Source: Chitinophagales bacterium
Lineage (GTDB): Bacteria; Bacteroidota; Bacteroidia; Chitinophagales; JADIYW01
Reading direction: 5' to 3'
DNA: 64,000 bases
Assembly: GCA_019694955.1 (NCBI GenBank)
Contig: JAIBAX010000019.1
Span: 1 to 64,000, forward strand
Shown: positions 17,185 through 25,951 of the stretch, one piece after another
How positions within the stretch are numbered: the first letter of the stretch is position 1
Layout: every line of letters starts with the position of its first letter
The notes under the pieces: generated by a model
What the model was told of the DNA's origin: nothing
The model's input: only the letters and a program-made list of their open reading frames with translations
Database searches by the model: none
Made by a program: the position numbers and the translations under genes

Positions 17185-17751
17185 TTAGTTTAATATTGGG
17201 TTTTCCGGATAGTTGGCCATTATTTTAAACTCGCTACCCATCTCTGTAAGCACCTTTTTCCAAAGATCTTCCGGGTCTCCGAAAAAATCTTTGTATTGTG
17301 ACGAGACAATCCATGACTGGTCGTCTTGTTCTTCTTCCAATTGCCCGGCACTCCATCCAGAATACCCGAGGAAAAAGCGGATGTCATCCGGATAAATATT
17401 TCCTCTCCGAATTTCTTCTTTTAAACTATTAAAGTCGCCACCCCACCAAATATTCTCTCTAATTTTCTGTGTTCCGTCAATGATGGGTCCACAGCGATGA
17501 AGGAAATGTACGGTATCTTCACCCACAGGTCCTCCAACATACACTTCCGCATCGAAATAGGGAAAATCCTCTATCAATTCATTGATTTTAAAGCCTGATA
17601 GCGTATTCAATATGAAGCCAAAGCTACCTTCCGGACTATTCTCACACATTAGAACCACTTTTCTTTTGAACATGGCATCTTCCATAAATGGCTCTGCAAT
17701 GAGCAAATCACCTCTTTTAATGTCTTTTCGATATATTTTAGAAATGTCCAT
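17185..17751 (-). CDS. yqgE: YqgE/AlgH family protein (UPF0301)
   Basis: About 188 residues, the normal length of the AlgH/YqgE fold. Signature segments are GDLLIAEPFM, FKRKVVLMCE, GSFGFILN, VYVGGPVGEDTVHFLH and FFLGYSGWSAGQLEEE. The family is widespread; in Pseudomonas the AlgH member affects alginate regulation, but its biochemical role is not settled. The ATG at 17751 is used rather than the TTG at 17757. It probably forms a small operon with the periplasmic protein at 16578-17177. Confidence 0.93.
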   Translation of the reverse strand: MDISKIYRKDIKRGDLLIAEPFMEDAMFKRKVVLMCENSPEGSFGFILNTLSGFKINELIEDFPYFDAEVYVGGPVGEDTVHFLHRCGPIIDGTQKIRENIWWGGDFNSLKEEIRRGNIYPDDIRFFLGYSGWSAGQLEEEQDDQSWIVSSQYKDFFGDPEDLWKKVLTEMGSEFKIMANYPENPILN

Positions 17752-17802
17752 AGTCAATAAAACGCCAAAATAGTAAAAAATGTTACACGGTTTTACATCT
17801 TT

Positions 17803-19089
17803 TTAAAATCTGTTCGTTTTGCTATTCAGAAATTCAACACCTATCAATCTATCATAGCGTTCTGTAAAGGGTCGGTAATAGATGAGAATGGTATAATCAT
17901 TTTCTGTATCATAGTAATTCCCTTCTGTCAGCGATTGATCTATGATTTGCTGTTCTTCGTCTACAACAACGTATTGATAATTATAGTATCCTTGCTTCAA
18001 TAATATTTTTCCGGTATACATTCCCGTGCTGACGTCATAGCTCATTTTATTGGCGTCTGTAATCTGCCAATCATTGAACCCACCATAGATGTACACATTG
18101 GCATTGCTAACAGGCTTATCCATTGCCAACGAAAAATACACCCAGCCATAATCCGCTTCATAATCGTCTCTCCAACGTTCTTGCTTATCGACATAATACT
18201 TCCCATTAAAATCTCTTTCCTGTTTATGGGCGATATTACTTCTTATGATTCCTGTGAAAGTATAATAATTTGTGAAGGAGTCTAGTACTTCGGCATTTAG
18301 TATTCCATCTCCTTTGAATCTATCGGTTCTGATATCTACTCTTCTAAATTCCTTTCCGGAAGGAAAATCCAATATCCGATTATGGGTAAACTGTAAATCC
18401 TGGTCTTTAACAAAAAGTGGCTGCACACCACTTACTGTGTTATCAGGTCTATCGTTTTGTATAACTACAGCATTTACTTCCTGATACGCATTTTCAATCG
18501 CTAAACCTTTATGGTTAACGGTAAATTGGACTTGTTGAAAATCATCAGATCCCGTAACCAATCGAGGTGCCGTAATATACCCTTCTACTTGTGCAATAGA
18601 TTCATAAACCATCATTCTTTTTGTAAAGATGATATTGTCAGGGGAATTTTCGTAAACCACAATCGCATAATTTCCGGACTTAGTGATGGTCATATCTAAA
18701 TTGGGAATTTCCAAGCGATAGTGAATATAAGGTACCAATGTTCCAGAAGAGAAATCATAATCGGTAATGCTACCTTCGGAAAATCCTCTCAGGTAATCAT
18801 TGGTAAAAACATCGGTTGGTTTCCAGTCGAAAGTACACTGAATAATTGAATAGTAGTAATCCTTGCGTTCATTGGAAAGGTCATCAAATGCCAATACCAT
18901 GATTTCTCCCGAATTCAACTGCGTAATAGGAGATGCCAACGAATAATTCTTAGGGAATAACTGTACGGTTTTTATATTGTCGACATAAGTTTTATTCTCG
19001 TAAACTTCTATATCAAAAGCATGTAATGTCCGGTTGCCGACCAACCAAATCAAACATGCGAACATATATTTTAAAATTCTACTGCTCAA
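17803..19089 (-). CDS. DUF5103 protein, probable type IX secretion system plug protein
   Basis: 428 residues with a signal peptide. DUF5103 features are visible: VYENKTYVDNIKTVQLFP at the mature N-terminus, STFDWKP-like CTFDWKPTDVFTNDYLRGF, and a C-terminal starch-binding-like beta domain (VYIYGGFNDWQITDANKM). Members include the Plug protein that closes the periplasmic side of the SprA translocon (established for Flavobacterium). A TTG start at 19089 is favoured because it supplies the basic n-region (SSRILKY) before the hydrophobic core; the ATG at 19065 would leave none. It fits with the T9SS cargo-type PKD protein at 41511. Confidence 0.82.
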   Translation of the reverse strand: MSSRILKYMFACLIWLVGNRTLHAFDIEVYENKTYVDNIKTVQLFPKNYSLASPITQLNSGEIMVLAFDDLSNERKDYYYSIIQCTFDWKPTDVFTNDYLRGFSEGSITDYDFSSGTLVPYIHYRLEIPNLDMTITKSGNYAIVVYENSPDNIIFTKRMMVYESIAQVEGYITAPRLVTGSDDFQQVQFTVNHKGLAIENAYQEVNAVVIQNDRPDNTVSGVQPLFVKDQDLQFTHNRILDFPSGKEFRRVDIRTDRFKGDGILNAEVLDSFTNYYTFTGIIRSNIAHKQERDFNGKYYVDKQERWRDDYEADYGWVYFSLAMDKPVSNANVYIYGGFNDWQITDANKMSYDVSTGMYTGKILLKQGYYNYQYVVVDEEQQIIDQSLTEGNYYDTENDYTILIYYRPFTERYDRLIGVEFLNSKTNRF

Positions 19090-19115
19090 GTTTTCCTTTT
19101 TTGTAATTTTACCCC

Positions 19116-20114
19116 ATGGATTTCAGTACCAAAGTGCCTATTATCCCGGCATCGCTTCCGATTACACAGCAGCATAAACTGTTGCTCATCGGCTCATGTT
19201 TTACTGAAAACATAGGCTTTCTGTTGCAATACTACAAATTTAATACCGTAATTAATCCTTTCGGTATTGTTTTTAATCCTATCTCGATGATTAAAAGTTT
19301 GGTACAAATTATAGATAAAAAAACCTATTCAACAGAGGATATCTTTGAGCACAATGGCATCTTTAGCTCATGGCAACACCATAGTAATTTTAACGATACG
19401 CAAGCTGAGCGCTTAATTTCACGCATCAATCAGTCTATAGAAGCAGCACATTATGCGCTAAAGGAAGCTGATTTTTTAATACTGACGTTTGGCTCGGCGT
19501 ATGTATATCATTTAAAACCGGGATATGAAACAGTCAGCAATTGCCACAAAGTTCCGGCAAATAAATTTATTAAGAAACTTTACGAGCCTACCGAGATTTT
19601 TGAGGCTTTTCAATCCATTTACTATAAGTTGAAGTTCTTTAACCCCCATCTGCAACTCATATTTACCGTTAGTCCAGCGCGTCATTTGAAGGACGGTATT
19701 TATGAGAACAACCTCAGCAAAGCAAGTCTATTGTTAGCCATAGAAAAAATGGTTGCCACGTATGCCAATGCTGCCTATTTTCCGGCCTATGAAATTGTCA
19801 TGGATGAGTTGCGGGATTACCGATTTTTTAAAGAAGATATGGCACATCCCAATGAGCAGGCTGTCAAATACGTATGGGAGAAATTCGCTGAAACATATTT
19901 TACGGGTTCTACTTGGCAACTATGTAAGGAAATAGACAACGTAAAAAGAATGCTTCAGCATCGACCCATGTTGCCAGAAACTGCTGCTTTTGCTACTTTT
20001 GTTGAAAAGGCAACACTTCAACTACAAGCACTTTCCGACAAACTCCCCAACCACCGCTGGGAGGAAGAATGGGACTGTGTCCACCAATTACAACACTATC
20101 AAAAGAAAATATGA
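19116..20114 (+). CDS. GSCFA domain-containing protein
   Basis: 332 residues beginning shortly before the defining LLIGSCFTENIG motif. Further family segments include NPFGIVFNP, the FGSAYVYHL block, FTVSPARHLKDG and a C-terminal DELRDYRFFKEDMAHPNEQAVKYVWE. GSCFA proteins look like SGNH-type hydrolases; the Ser of GSCF and the D-x-x-HP segment would be the candidate catalytic residues (inference from the fold). The substrate is unknown. The stop overlaps the start of the transporter gene (ATGA), so the two are translationally coupled. Confidence 0.9.
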   Translation: MDFSTKVPIIPASLPITQQHKLLLIGSCFTENIGFLLQYYKFNTVINPFGIVFNPISMIKSLVQIIDKKTYSTEDIFEHNGIFSSWQHHSNFNDTQAERLISRINQSIEAAHYALKEADFLILTFGSAYVYHLKPGYETVSNCHKVPANKFIKKLYEPTEIFEAFQSIYYKLKFFNPHLQLIFTVSPARHLKDGIYENNLSKASLLLAIEKMVATYANAAYFPAYEIVMDELRDYRFFKEDMAHPNEQAVKYVWEKFAETYFTGSTWQLCKEIDNVKRMLQHRPMLPETAAFATFVEKATLQLQALSDKLPNHRWEEEWDCVHQLQHYQKKI

Positions 20115-20878
20115 ATATTGTAAGCAATAAACCATCCCGTCTTTTCATCATTTTAAGTATGATGTTTGTTTGCAATGCCATAGTGGCGGAGTTCATTGGT
20201 GTAAAAATATTTGCACTAGAACCGACATTGGGATTATCGCCATTCAATTGGAATTTATTTGGCACAGGAGGGACGTTGATGTTCACTGCGGGTGTGATAT
20301 TATGGCCGATTGTATTTACATTAACGGATATTCTCAACGAATATTATGGAAGAAAAGGCGTGCGGTTATTGTCTATAGCTACTTCTATTCTGATTATTTA
20401 TGCCTTTCTCATGGTCTATCTTGCCATTCATTTGGTGCCGGCTTGTTGGTGGGTGGGCATCAATGCAGGAAAAGGCGTTCCGGATATGCAAGCCGCATTC
20501 GTACAGGTATTTGGACAGGGATTATGGATTATTGCAGGCTCCTTATGTGCATTTTTAATTGGTCAGGTATTGGATGCTTATGTGTTTTTTAAGATAAAAA
20601 AATGGACGGGCGAGCAACGCTTCTATTTAAGGGCAATCATCAGCACATTCTTTTCGCAGTTTGTCGATAGTTATGTCGTATTGTATATTGCCTTTGTGAT
20701 AGGTCCGCAAAAGTGGCCTTTATCGCAGTTCTTTGCCATCGGCACGGTAAATTTTATCTATAAAGTGTTGGCAGCTATCGTACTCATTCCCGGATTATAT
20801 CTAGCACACCGAATGATTGACAATTATTTGGGAAAAGAAACCTCAGAACAACTGAGAAAAGAAGCGATGGAAGGGTGA
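20111..20878 (+). CDS. Queuosine precursor transporter (YhhQ/VUT family)
   Basis: About 255 residues with six hydrophobic segments. Family blocks are present: ANxxVAEFIGVKIF-like NAIVAEFIGVKIFAL, FTLTDILNEYYGRKG near residue 80, and FFSQFVDSYVVLYIAF near residue 180. YhhQ imports queuosine precursors such as preQ0/preQ1 for tRNA modification. The ATG at 20111 overlaps the GSCFA stop by four bases and is the natural start; longer frames upstream lie inside GSCFA. The 3' flank carries an AT-rich repeat-like sequence at 20881-20930. Confidence 0.93.
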   Translation: MNIVSNKPSRLFIILSMMFVCNAIVAEFIGVKIFALEPTLGLSPFNWNLFGTGGTLMFTAGVILWPIVFTLTDILNEYYGRKGVRLLSIATSILIIYAFLMVYLAIHLVPACWWVGINAGKGVPDMQAAFVQVFGQGLWIIAGSLCAFLIGQVLDAYVFFKIKKWTGEQRFYLRAIISTFFSQFVDSYVVLYIAFVIGPQKWPLSQFFAIGTVNFIYKVLAAIVLIPGLYLAHRMIDNYLGKETSEQLRKEAMEG

Positions 20879-20880
20879 TG

Positions 20881-20930
20881 ATAGATGTTGAATGTTGAAT
20901 TTAAAATTAAAAATTATAAATTGAATCTTA
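20881..20930. repeat. AT-rich repeat-like sequence shared with 55986-56051
   Basis: ATAGATGTTGAATGTTGA at 20881-20898 matches the reverse complement of 56034-56051 at 16 of 18 positions. Both lie next to TTTAAAATTAAAAATTATAAATTG-like AT tracts. Possibly a degenerate intergenic repeat. Confidence 0.4.
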
Positions 20931-20954
20931 AAAAAACATGAGCGGTGTATTTAT

Positions 20955-21560
20955 TTGGAAGCAAATTGTTTAGGAGTAAAAGATTATCAAGATTTAGCAA
21001 GTTGTTTCAGGGATACTTTAGCTAATAAAAGATTAAACGACCATGGTATGAAAATAACCAGTTCTACTTTCATAAGTTCAATAAAATTTGATTATTTCAA
21101 AACATATTCCTTTAATAGAATCAATCCACATGATTCATCAGAGGAGATTATATCAGGAATAAGTGAAGCAAATAAATATGATGTATATGTTTTAGATAAG
21201 AATAACGAATTGTCATCATCAGCCAGATTAATATCCACTATAAATGCGAGTTCTAATGATAGTCAAGAATTGTTACGAATATTAAATATTAATATCCAAG
21301 AAGAATTAAGGTTTTTATGTGCGCCTATTTATCGAGACGCTATTTTATTTTTCAATGCTAGTCATGAACTTGTTGGTGGTCTTAATATATGTTTTGAATG
21401 TGATAGGATTGTTGACCTTAATAATATATATATATATACAGATTTTATGGCATTCAAATATCTAAAGTTGTTTCTTTTAAAACTAGGACATAATATCGAA
21501 CAACCTACTTATTTTCATGCTGATGATGTTTTAGCGTTTGCGAAAAAAAATAAAAAATAA
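20955..21560 (+). CDS. Hypothetical protein, AT-rich, uncertain start
   Basis: About 200 residues, cytoplasmic, no recognised domain. A strand-rich middle (FLCAPIYRDAILFFNASHELVGGLNICFECDRIVDL) is followed by a helix and a Lys-rich tail. The look is that of small single-domain immunity-type or accessory proteins, but this is only an impression. The only in-frame start before the conserved-looking part is TTG at 20955; an ATG at 20938 lies in another frame and ends after 11 codons, and the next in-frame ATG is at 21048. Base composition is visibly more AT-rich than the flanking yhhQ gene. It ends 11 bases before the next gene. Confidence 0.6.
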   Translation: MEANCLGVKDYQDLASCFRDTLANKRLNDHGMKITSSTFISSIKFDYFKTYSFNRINPHDSSEEIISGISEANKYDVYVLDKNNELSSSARLISTINASSNDSQELLRILNINIQEELRFLCAPIYRDAILFFNASHELVGGLNICFECDRIVDLNNIYIYTDFMAFKYLKLFLLKLGHNIEQPTYFHADDVLAFAKKNKK

Positions 21561-21571
21561 AATTATAACAT

Positions 21572-22561
21572 ATGTGGTTTGAAAATTTGGTTGGTTTTAG
21601 AGAAACAAATCCAGAACAGGTTAGGGATAATTTCATTATTGAAAATGAGGTGCTAATTTCAAAAATCAATCAAAAGCGTTACCAGTTCGGAAGGTTGGAA
21701 ATACCTATGCTTAGTACCTTGCGAGAAAAAGTTTCTATTGAAAAGTATAAAGATAAAATAGCTATTTCTGAAGTTGTTGGCAATGTACAAACCCTGCATA
21801 AGGACAGGAAGAATTATGGTGCTGTCTTTCAAGCTGCTTCGCAATTCAATCTTTTAGAGATGGTGAGTCCATATGTTACACCTGAAAGTGGTATTACCAA
21901 TTATCAATTTGACTTAACGCAAGGTCCGGCATGTGCCATTGCGTGTGGGGCAGGAACTATTTATAGGAATTATTTTGTCCCTTTAGGCAATCAAATAGGA
22001 CAAACTCGAAATATTCAGGTGGATTGTCTGGAAGAAATCGGAAAAGCTTTGCAAAATGAGGAATTGATACTTTGGCAAATGAAAAATGGCTATGCCTTAG
22101 CGAACCAAAATGGACTTGAGCACATAACAAATTATCTAAACAATATCTCCGTTGATGAATATAATACGTTAAAAGGTCTATTGAAAATTGGAATACAATG
22201 GGATGCGGAGGTGACTATTGCCGAAGAAAAGCAAATTGTCACACAAGTATATTGTTCTGCATTGCCAGTAAGATATACGATGATAGACCCTTCCTATTGG
22301 GAAAGTTTCGCAAGACTTATTTTGGAAGCTACTTATGAGGCTACTTTTTGTGCAGCATTACTCAACTATGAACACACGGGGAATAATCAATTGTTTCTGA
22401 CCTTAGTCGGTGGTGGCGCTTTTGGCAATAATATGCAGTGGATATTGGATGCTATTGAATATGCTGTAATAAAATTTAAAAACATACCTTTGAATGTAAA
22501 AATGGTGAGTTATGGTCAAAGCAACCCGCAAGTAAAAGATTTTATTGAGCGATTGAATTAA
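21572..22561 (+). CDS. Widely conserved uncharacterised protein, possibly macro/PARG-like
   Basis: 329 residues, cytoplasmic. I recognise the sequence style from a conserved but unnamed family. The N-terminal FENLVGFRE is followed by FGRLEIPMLSTLRE, a central FQAASQFNLLEMVSP, the very conserved-looking TQGPACAIACGAGTIYRNYF, QVYCSALPV, and a terminal LTLVGGGAFGNNMQWILDAIEYA. The last segment resembles the glycine-rich phosphate-binding loop near the end of macrodomains, and the FQAASQ-N element could be the ADP-ribose side. This suggests ADP-ribose recognition or hydrolysis (inference; a structure prediction would decide). Flanked by AT-rich orphan genes. Confidence 0.7.
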   Translation: MWFENLVGFRETNPEQVRDNFIIENEVLISKINQKRYQFGRLEIPMLSTLREKVSIEKYKDKIAISEVVGNVQTLHKDRKNYGAVFQAASQFNLLEMVSPYVTPESGITNYQFDLTQGPACAIACGAGTIYRNYFVPLGNQIGQTRNIQVDCLEEIGKALQNEELILWQMKNGYALANQNGLEHITNYLNNISVDEYNTLKGLLKIGIQWDAEVTIAEEKQIVTQVYCSALPVRYTMIDPSYWESFARLILEATYEATFCAALLNYEHTGNNQLFLTLVGGGAFGNNMQWILDAIEYAVIKFKNIPLNVKMVSYGQSNPQVKDFIERLN

Positions 22562-22602
22562 AAATCTACCAGAATAGTTATTTTCACCCATTAAAAAATA
22601 TC

Positions 22603-23046
22603 ATGAAAAAATATTTCGTATTCGCCATGCTTGGTTTGATACTCTTCTCTTGTAAAAAGCAAGGAGGGAATGTTTCTACTACAACGGCTGCTCCGCAAGA
22701 AAAGGTCGTTCAACAGTATTTTGAATATTTTAACCAGCATGATTGGGAAAAAATGTCATCCTTGTATGCCGATTCAGCTCAAATGAAAGATCCTGCGTAT
22801 GGTGCAGAGATGATGGTGATGACACAAAACGATATTTTAAAAAAATATACCGAACTTGGGCAAATGATTCCTGATGTGCACGATTCAATTATTGCCATAT
22901 ATCCCTCCGGAAATCAGGTTGTCGTTGAATTCGTTTCCACTGGAACGGCTCCCGATTCAACAAAATTTATTCTTCCAATTTGTACCATCTTCACTATAGA
23001 AAATGGCGTTATCTCTAAAGATTTTACCTATTATGACAATTTTTGA
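22603..23046 (+). CDS. Small lipoprotein with NTF2/SnoaL-like domain
   Basis: 147 residues. The signal peptide ends in the lipobox LFSC, so the mature protein is lipid-anchored. The remaining 120 residues (VVQQYFEYFNQHDWEKMSSLYADSAQMKDP and the strand pairs up to VISKDFTYYDNF) match the cone-shaped NTF2/SnoaL-like fold that binds small hydrophobic ligands or acts as an isomerase or cyclase in other settings. The specific role is unknown. No obvious operon partner. Confidence 0.85.
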   Translation: MKKYFVFAMLGLILFSCKKQGGNVSTTTAAPQEKVVQQYFEYFNQHDWEKMSSLYADSAQMKDPAYGAEMMVMTQNDILKKYTELGQMIPDVHDSIIAIYPSGNQVVVEFVSTGTAPDSTKFILPICTIFTIENGVISKDFTYYDNF

Positions 23047-23072
23047 AAATCATATACCATAGTTTATTTTCT

Positions 23073-23525
23073 ATGATAAAAAGTATCGATTATGAATTAT
23101 ATGGATATGGGTGGGCAAGAATGAAGTTCATCTGTAATGACACATCCTATGACTTTGGTATTTCTTATCTTTCTAACCCATTACATGATTTGTTTATGAC
23201 TTTAGAATCGCTGATTCTAAAAAAAACGAGTAAAATCATGGTTAGTTTTTTTGATGAGCCTGGAAATAATATTTTAGAGATAAATCAATTATCTAATAAT
23301 TATGTATCCGTAGATGTTTTTTTTGTGGAATCTGCTGATGTTAAGATTCATAAGTTTTCTGAACAATCACTAATTTCTACTTTTGCTAAAAAAATCATAT
23401 TTTGTTTCGACAAATTATTAAGCACCCATACACTAAAAGAATATGTATCTATGTGGGGTTATGATTTTCCTATTGAACAATACAGTAAACTAAGAATATT
23501 AATTCACCATTATTTTTGGGATTGA
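23073..23525 (+). CDS. Hypothetical protein, AT-rich
   Basis: About 150 residues without signal peptide or membrane segment. Predicted strands (YELYGYGWARMKFICN, YDFGISYLS) precede helices and a C-terminal KEYVSMWGYDFPIEQYSKLRILI. The composition (acidic and aromatic, single domain, very AT-rich DNA) is like many immunity proteins of contact-dependent or T9SS toxins, but no toxin partner is present. The family is not recognised. The ATG at 23073 lies 27 bases after the NTF2-like gene. It is convergent with the acetyltransferase gene, with 4 bases between the stops. Confidence 0.65.
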   Translation: MIKSIDYELYGYGWARMKFICNDTSYDFGISYLSNPLHDLFMTLESLILKKTSKIMVSFFDEPGNNILEINQLSNNYVSVDVFFVESADVKIHKFSEQSLISTFAKKIIFCFDKLLSTHTLKEYVSMWGYDFPIEQYSKLRILIHHYFWD

Positions 23526-23529
23526 TTAT

Positions 23530-24051
23530 TTAAAGCCAATTTTTCCCCTCTATTATGTATTCAAAATTTAGCAATTCTTTTTCACCATAGTATGAAATAA
23601 CTACTTCTCTATTTTTCCTAGCGCCTAACTTTGTAATAGCTTTTTGAGAGCGAATATTATTTGCACCGATATGAAAATAAACCGTATCTACAAAGTTAAA
23701 CGCATAATCAAGCATGAGTTTTTTTAAAGCCGGATTATATGTTGAACCCCAATGATCTCTTGCGATGAAAGTATATCCAATAAATATACTTTTCTCTGCT
23801 TCATTCCAATCGTAAAATCTTGTGCTGCCAATAGGTTTCCCTAAACCATTATCAAATACTAAAAATGCACCTTTCGATGCTAAAGCACCTTCAAAAAATG
23901 TTTGAAATACTGGTTGTAAATACCTGTCTTTATTAGGATGTTGTTCCCAAATCTGTGGATCTTTGGCTATTGCGTACAAAATATCAAAATCAGTTTCCTT
24001 CAAAGGTACAATTCTAACAAGGTCATTCTCTATAAATGGCTTTAAATTCAC
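23530..24051 (-). CDS. GNAT acetyltransferase (RimJ/RimL-like)
   Basis: 173 residues with the GNAT pattern: an N-terminal VRIVPLKETDFDILYAIAKDP, a central GSTRFYDW strand, GYTFIARDHWGSTYNPALKKLMLDYAF around the acetyl-CoA loop, and FHIGANNIRSQKAITKLGARK with the motif-B N-x-x-SQ-A. Likely transfers acetyl groups to a protein N-terminus or small amine; the substrate is unknown. The start appears to be GTG at 24051, 3 bases after the NYN gene stop, so the two are probably one transcript. Confidence 0.9.
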   Translation of the reverse strand: MNLKPFIENDLVRIVPLKETDFDILYAIAKDPQIWEQHPNKDRYLQPVFQTFFEGALASKGAFLVFDNGLGKPIGSTRFYDWNEAEKSIFIGYTFIARDHWGSTYNPALKKLMLDYAFNFVDTVYFHIGANNIRSQKAITKLGARKNREVVISYYGEKELLNFEYIIEGKNWL

Positions 24052-24054
24052 GAC

Positions 24055-24828
24055 CTATTTAATTTTTATATAGATATGCCTGATTTTATTTTTTCCTGTT
24101 TCTCTTTCGTCAATTTCAAATCTATTGAGGCTTTTGATAAGTGGTAGCATCTTCTGGAAACCATAATTTCTTGGGTCGAAATCTGCTTTTTTCTTGAGGA
24201 TAAAATTGCCCAAATCACCTAAATAAGCCCATCCCGTCTCATCGGCAACATCGGAAATACTTGCCATGAGCAGTTTCAACAACTCATGGTTCACTTTATT
24301 GAGTGGCGGTGGTGGCGATTGTTTTTCTTTTTTTGTGCCATTCTTTTTACCTGAAACTTCTTCTTGCGCTTTTTCTTCGTTGGCTTTCAGGATTTCAATA
24401 TAAATAAATTTATCACAGGCCGTAATAAATGGGGTGAGGGTTTTCCTTTCGCCCATACCGATTACTTTCATTCCTGCTTCTCTTAATCTAATGGCTAATC
24501 TGGTAAAATCACTATCGCTGGAGACGATACAAAAACCGTCGACCTTACCGGAATACAGGATATCCATGGCGTCAATAATCATGGCACTATCGCTGGAATT
24601 CTTGCCAGAACTGTAACTGTATTGTTGGATGGGTGTAATCGCATTTTCTAGCAAAACTTTTTTCCATCCGGAAACCGTCGGTTTAGTCCAGTCTGCATAA
24701 ATTCGCTTAAATGTCGGAATGCCAAACTTAGCAATTTCTTCCATCATCTCCTTTATATTTGCATGCGGAATATTGTCAGCATCGATGAGTACTGCCAATC
24801 GCAAATCTCTTATTGTATCTTCTATCAT
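24055..24828 (-). CDS. NYN-domain ribonuclease-like protein with OST-HTH/LOTUS domain
   Basis: 257 residues. The N-terminal LabA/NYN PIN-like domain has the acidic residues expected for a metal-dependent RNase: VLIDADNIP, SSDSAMIIDAMDIL and FCIVSSDSDFTRLA. A Lys/Pro-rich linker (about 165-185) leads to a C-terminal winged-helix OST-HTH/LOTUS domain (LLKLLMASISDVADETGWAYLGDLGNFILKKK), a proposed RNA-binding module. The LabA plus OST-HTH arrangement is known across bacteria and is thought to act in RNA turnover. Leads a probable two-gene operon with the GNAT gene. Confidence 0.9.
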   Translation of the reverse strand: MIEDTIRDLRLAVLIDADNIPHANIKEMMEEIAKFGIPTFKRIYADWTKPTVSGWKKVLLENAITPIQQYSYSSGKNSSDSAMIIDAMDILYSGKVDGFCIVSSDSDFTRLAIRLREAGMKVIGMGERKTLTPFITACDKFIYIEILKANEEKAQEEVSGKKNGTKKEKQSPPPPLNKVNHELLKLLMASISDVADETGWAYLGDLGNFILKKKADFDPRNYGFQKMLPLIKSLNRFEIDERETGKNKIRHIYIKIK

Positions 24829-24904
24829 TTTGTACTTTTGTTCGGGGATTTATTTTAGGTAACAAAACTACGACTATTCGTTATGATATCCTAATATGTG
24901 TTTT

Positions 24905-25834
24905 TTAGCTAAGGTTAGTTGTGGTTTTGCTTGTTTTATAAAGGGAAACAACAACGCTAATAAACAATGTACACACAATAAATAATAATGAAAGATGTAT
25001 TGGAATTTTATATACATCTACCAATACCATCTTCAATCCCACAAAAACTAAGATGATAGCCAAACCTACGGATAAGTATTTAAAGCGCTCTATTACACCT
25101 GCCAGCGCAAAGTATAGAGAACGAAGTCCAAGAATGGCAAAAACATTGCTGGTATACACGATAAACTGATTTTTTGTAACGGCGAGGATGGCCGGAATGC
25201 TATCAACAGCAAAGATTAAATCCGTGATTTCAATCATAATTAACACCATAAATAGGGGAGTAGCCCATCTTTTTCCATCCTTTTTTATGAAAAAATTACT
25301 GCCGTGTAACTCGTTCGTAACGGGCATAATCTTTCGCATCCATTTTATAATTGGATTTTTTTCAGGTGCCATTTTCTTGTCCTTTTGTGTCAACATTTTT
25401 ATACCTGTAACGATGAGGATCGCACCAAAGAAATATATCGACCAATGGAATTTTTCTAATAAGGCAACGCCCGCAAAAATAAAAATGATGCGCATCAACA
25501 AGGCGCTCAAAATACCCCAAAACAATACTTTATGCTGATAAATGGGCGGAATTTGAAAGAAAGTAAAAATCAATACAAAAACAAAGATATTATCTACACT
25601 TAAAGCCTTTTCTATGAGGTATCCCGTGAAAAATTCTAAAGCAATTGTTTTACCATATTGAATATGTAAAAACAAATTAAACAATAAGGCTAAACTAATC
25701 CATACGCCTGACCAAATCAATGCTTCTCTTACGCTTACGACATGCGACTTTTTGTGAAAAACGCCTAAATCCAACGCCAACATCACTAAAACGAAGGTAT
25801 TAAAAACTACCCAAAACCAAATACTTACTTCCAT
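24905..25834 (-). CDS. TerC/Alx family integral membrane protein
   Basis: 309 residues, about nine membrane segments. The family signature EKALSVDNIFVFVLIF lies near residue 85, and EITDLIFAVDSIPAILAVT near residue 205 supplies the second acidic metal-site segment. TerC/Alx proteins export manganese or other divalent metals and confer tellurite or alkaline tolerance in some bacteria. The promoter shares a palindromic operator with the ABC export operon, and the divergent neighbour encodes a TetR regulator, which suggests common control (inference). Confidence 0.93.
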   Translation of the reverse strand: MEVSIWFWVVFNTFVLVMLALDLGVFHKKSHVVSVREALIWSGVWISLALLFNLFLHIQYGKTIALEFFTGYLIEKALSVDNIFVFVLIFTFFQIPPIYQHKVLFWGILSALLMRIIFIFAGVALLEKFHWSIYFFGAILIVTGIKMLTQKDKKMAPEKNPIIKWMRKIMPVTNELHGSNFFIKKDGKRWATPLFMVLIMIEITDLIFAVDSIPAILAVTKNQFIVYTSNVFAILGLRSLYFALAGVIERFKYLSVGLAIILVFVGLKMVLVDVYKIPIHLSLLFIVCTLFISVVVSLYKTSKTTTNLS

Positions 25835-25860
25835 TACTATAAATTTATACCACTAACAAC

Positions 25861-25877
25861 AATAGTATTACTATTTA
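25861..25877. promoter_or_regulatory. Putative TetR operator in the terC-tetR intergenic region
   Basis: ATAGTATTACTAT (25862-25874) is a perfect 6-1-6 palindrome. The same 13 bases occur before the ABC export operon at 31278-31290. It lies 27 bases from the terC start codon, just downstream of a TATATTTG -7 box for terC (complement of 25882-25889). Confidence 0.65.
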
Positions 25878-25881
25878 AGTT

Positions 25882-25889
25882 CAAATATA
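25882..25889 (-). promoter_or_regulatory. Probable terC -7 box (TATATTTG)
   Basis: On the minus strand this reads TATATTTG, matching TAnnTTTG. The operator palindrome lies immediately downstream, over the expected transcription start, so a bound repressor would block terC. Confidence 0.5.
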
Positions 25890-25908
25890 TACAATAATTA
25901 ATAAACAT

Positions 25909-25941
25909 TTTGCTATTATTCTATGTTTTTTACTATCTTTG
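25909..25941 (+). promoter_or_regulatory. Promoter of the TetR gene (-33 TTTG, -7 TATCTTTG)
   Basis: TTTG at 25909-25912 and TATCTTTG at 25934-25941 are separated by 21 bases and match the Bacteroidota consensus TTTG / TAnnTTTG. The ATG follows at 25952, giving a very short leader. Confidence 0.6.
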
Positions 25942-25951
25942 TATAAACAAA

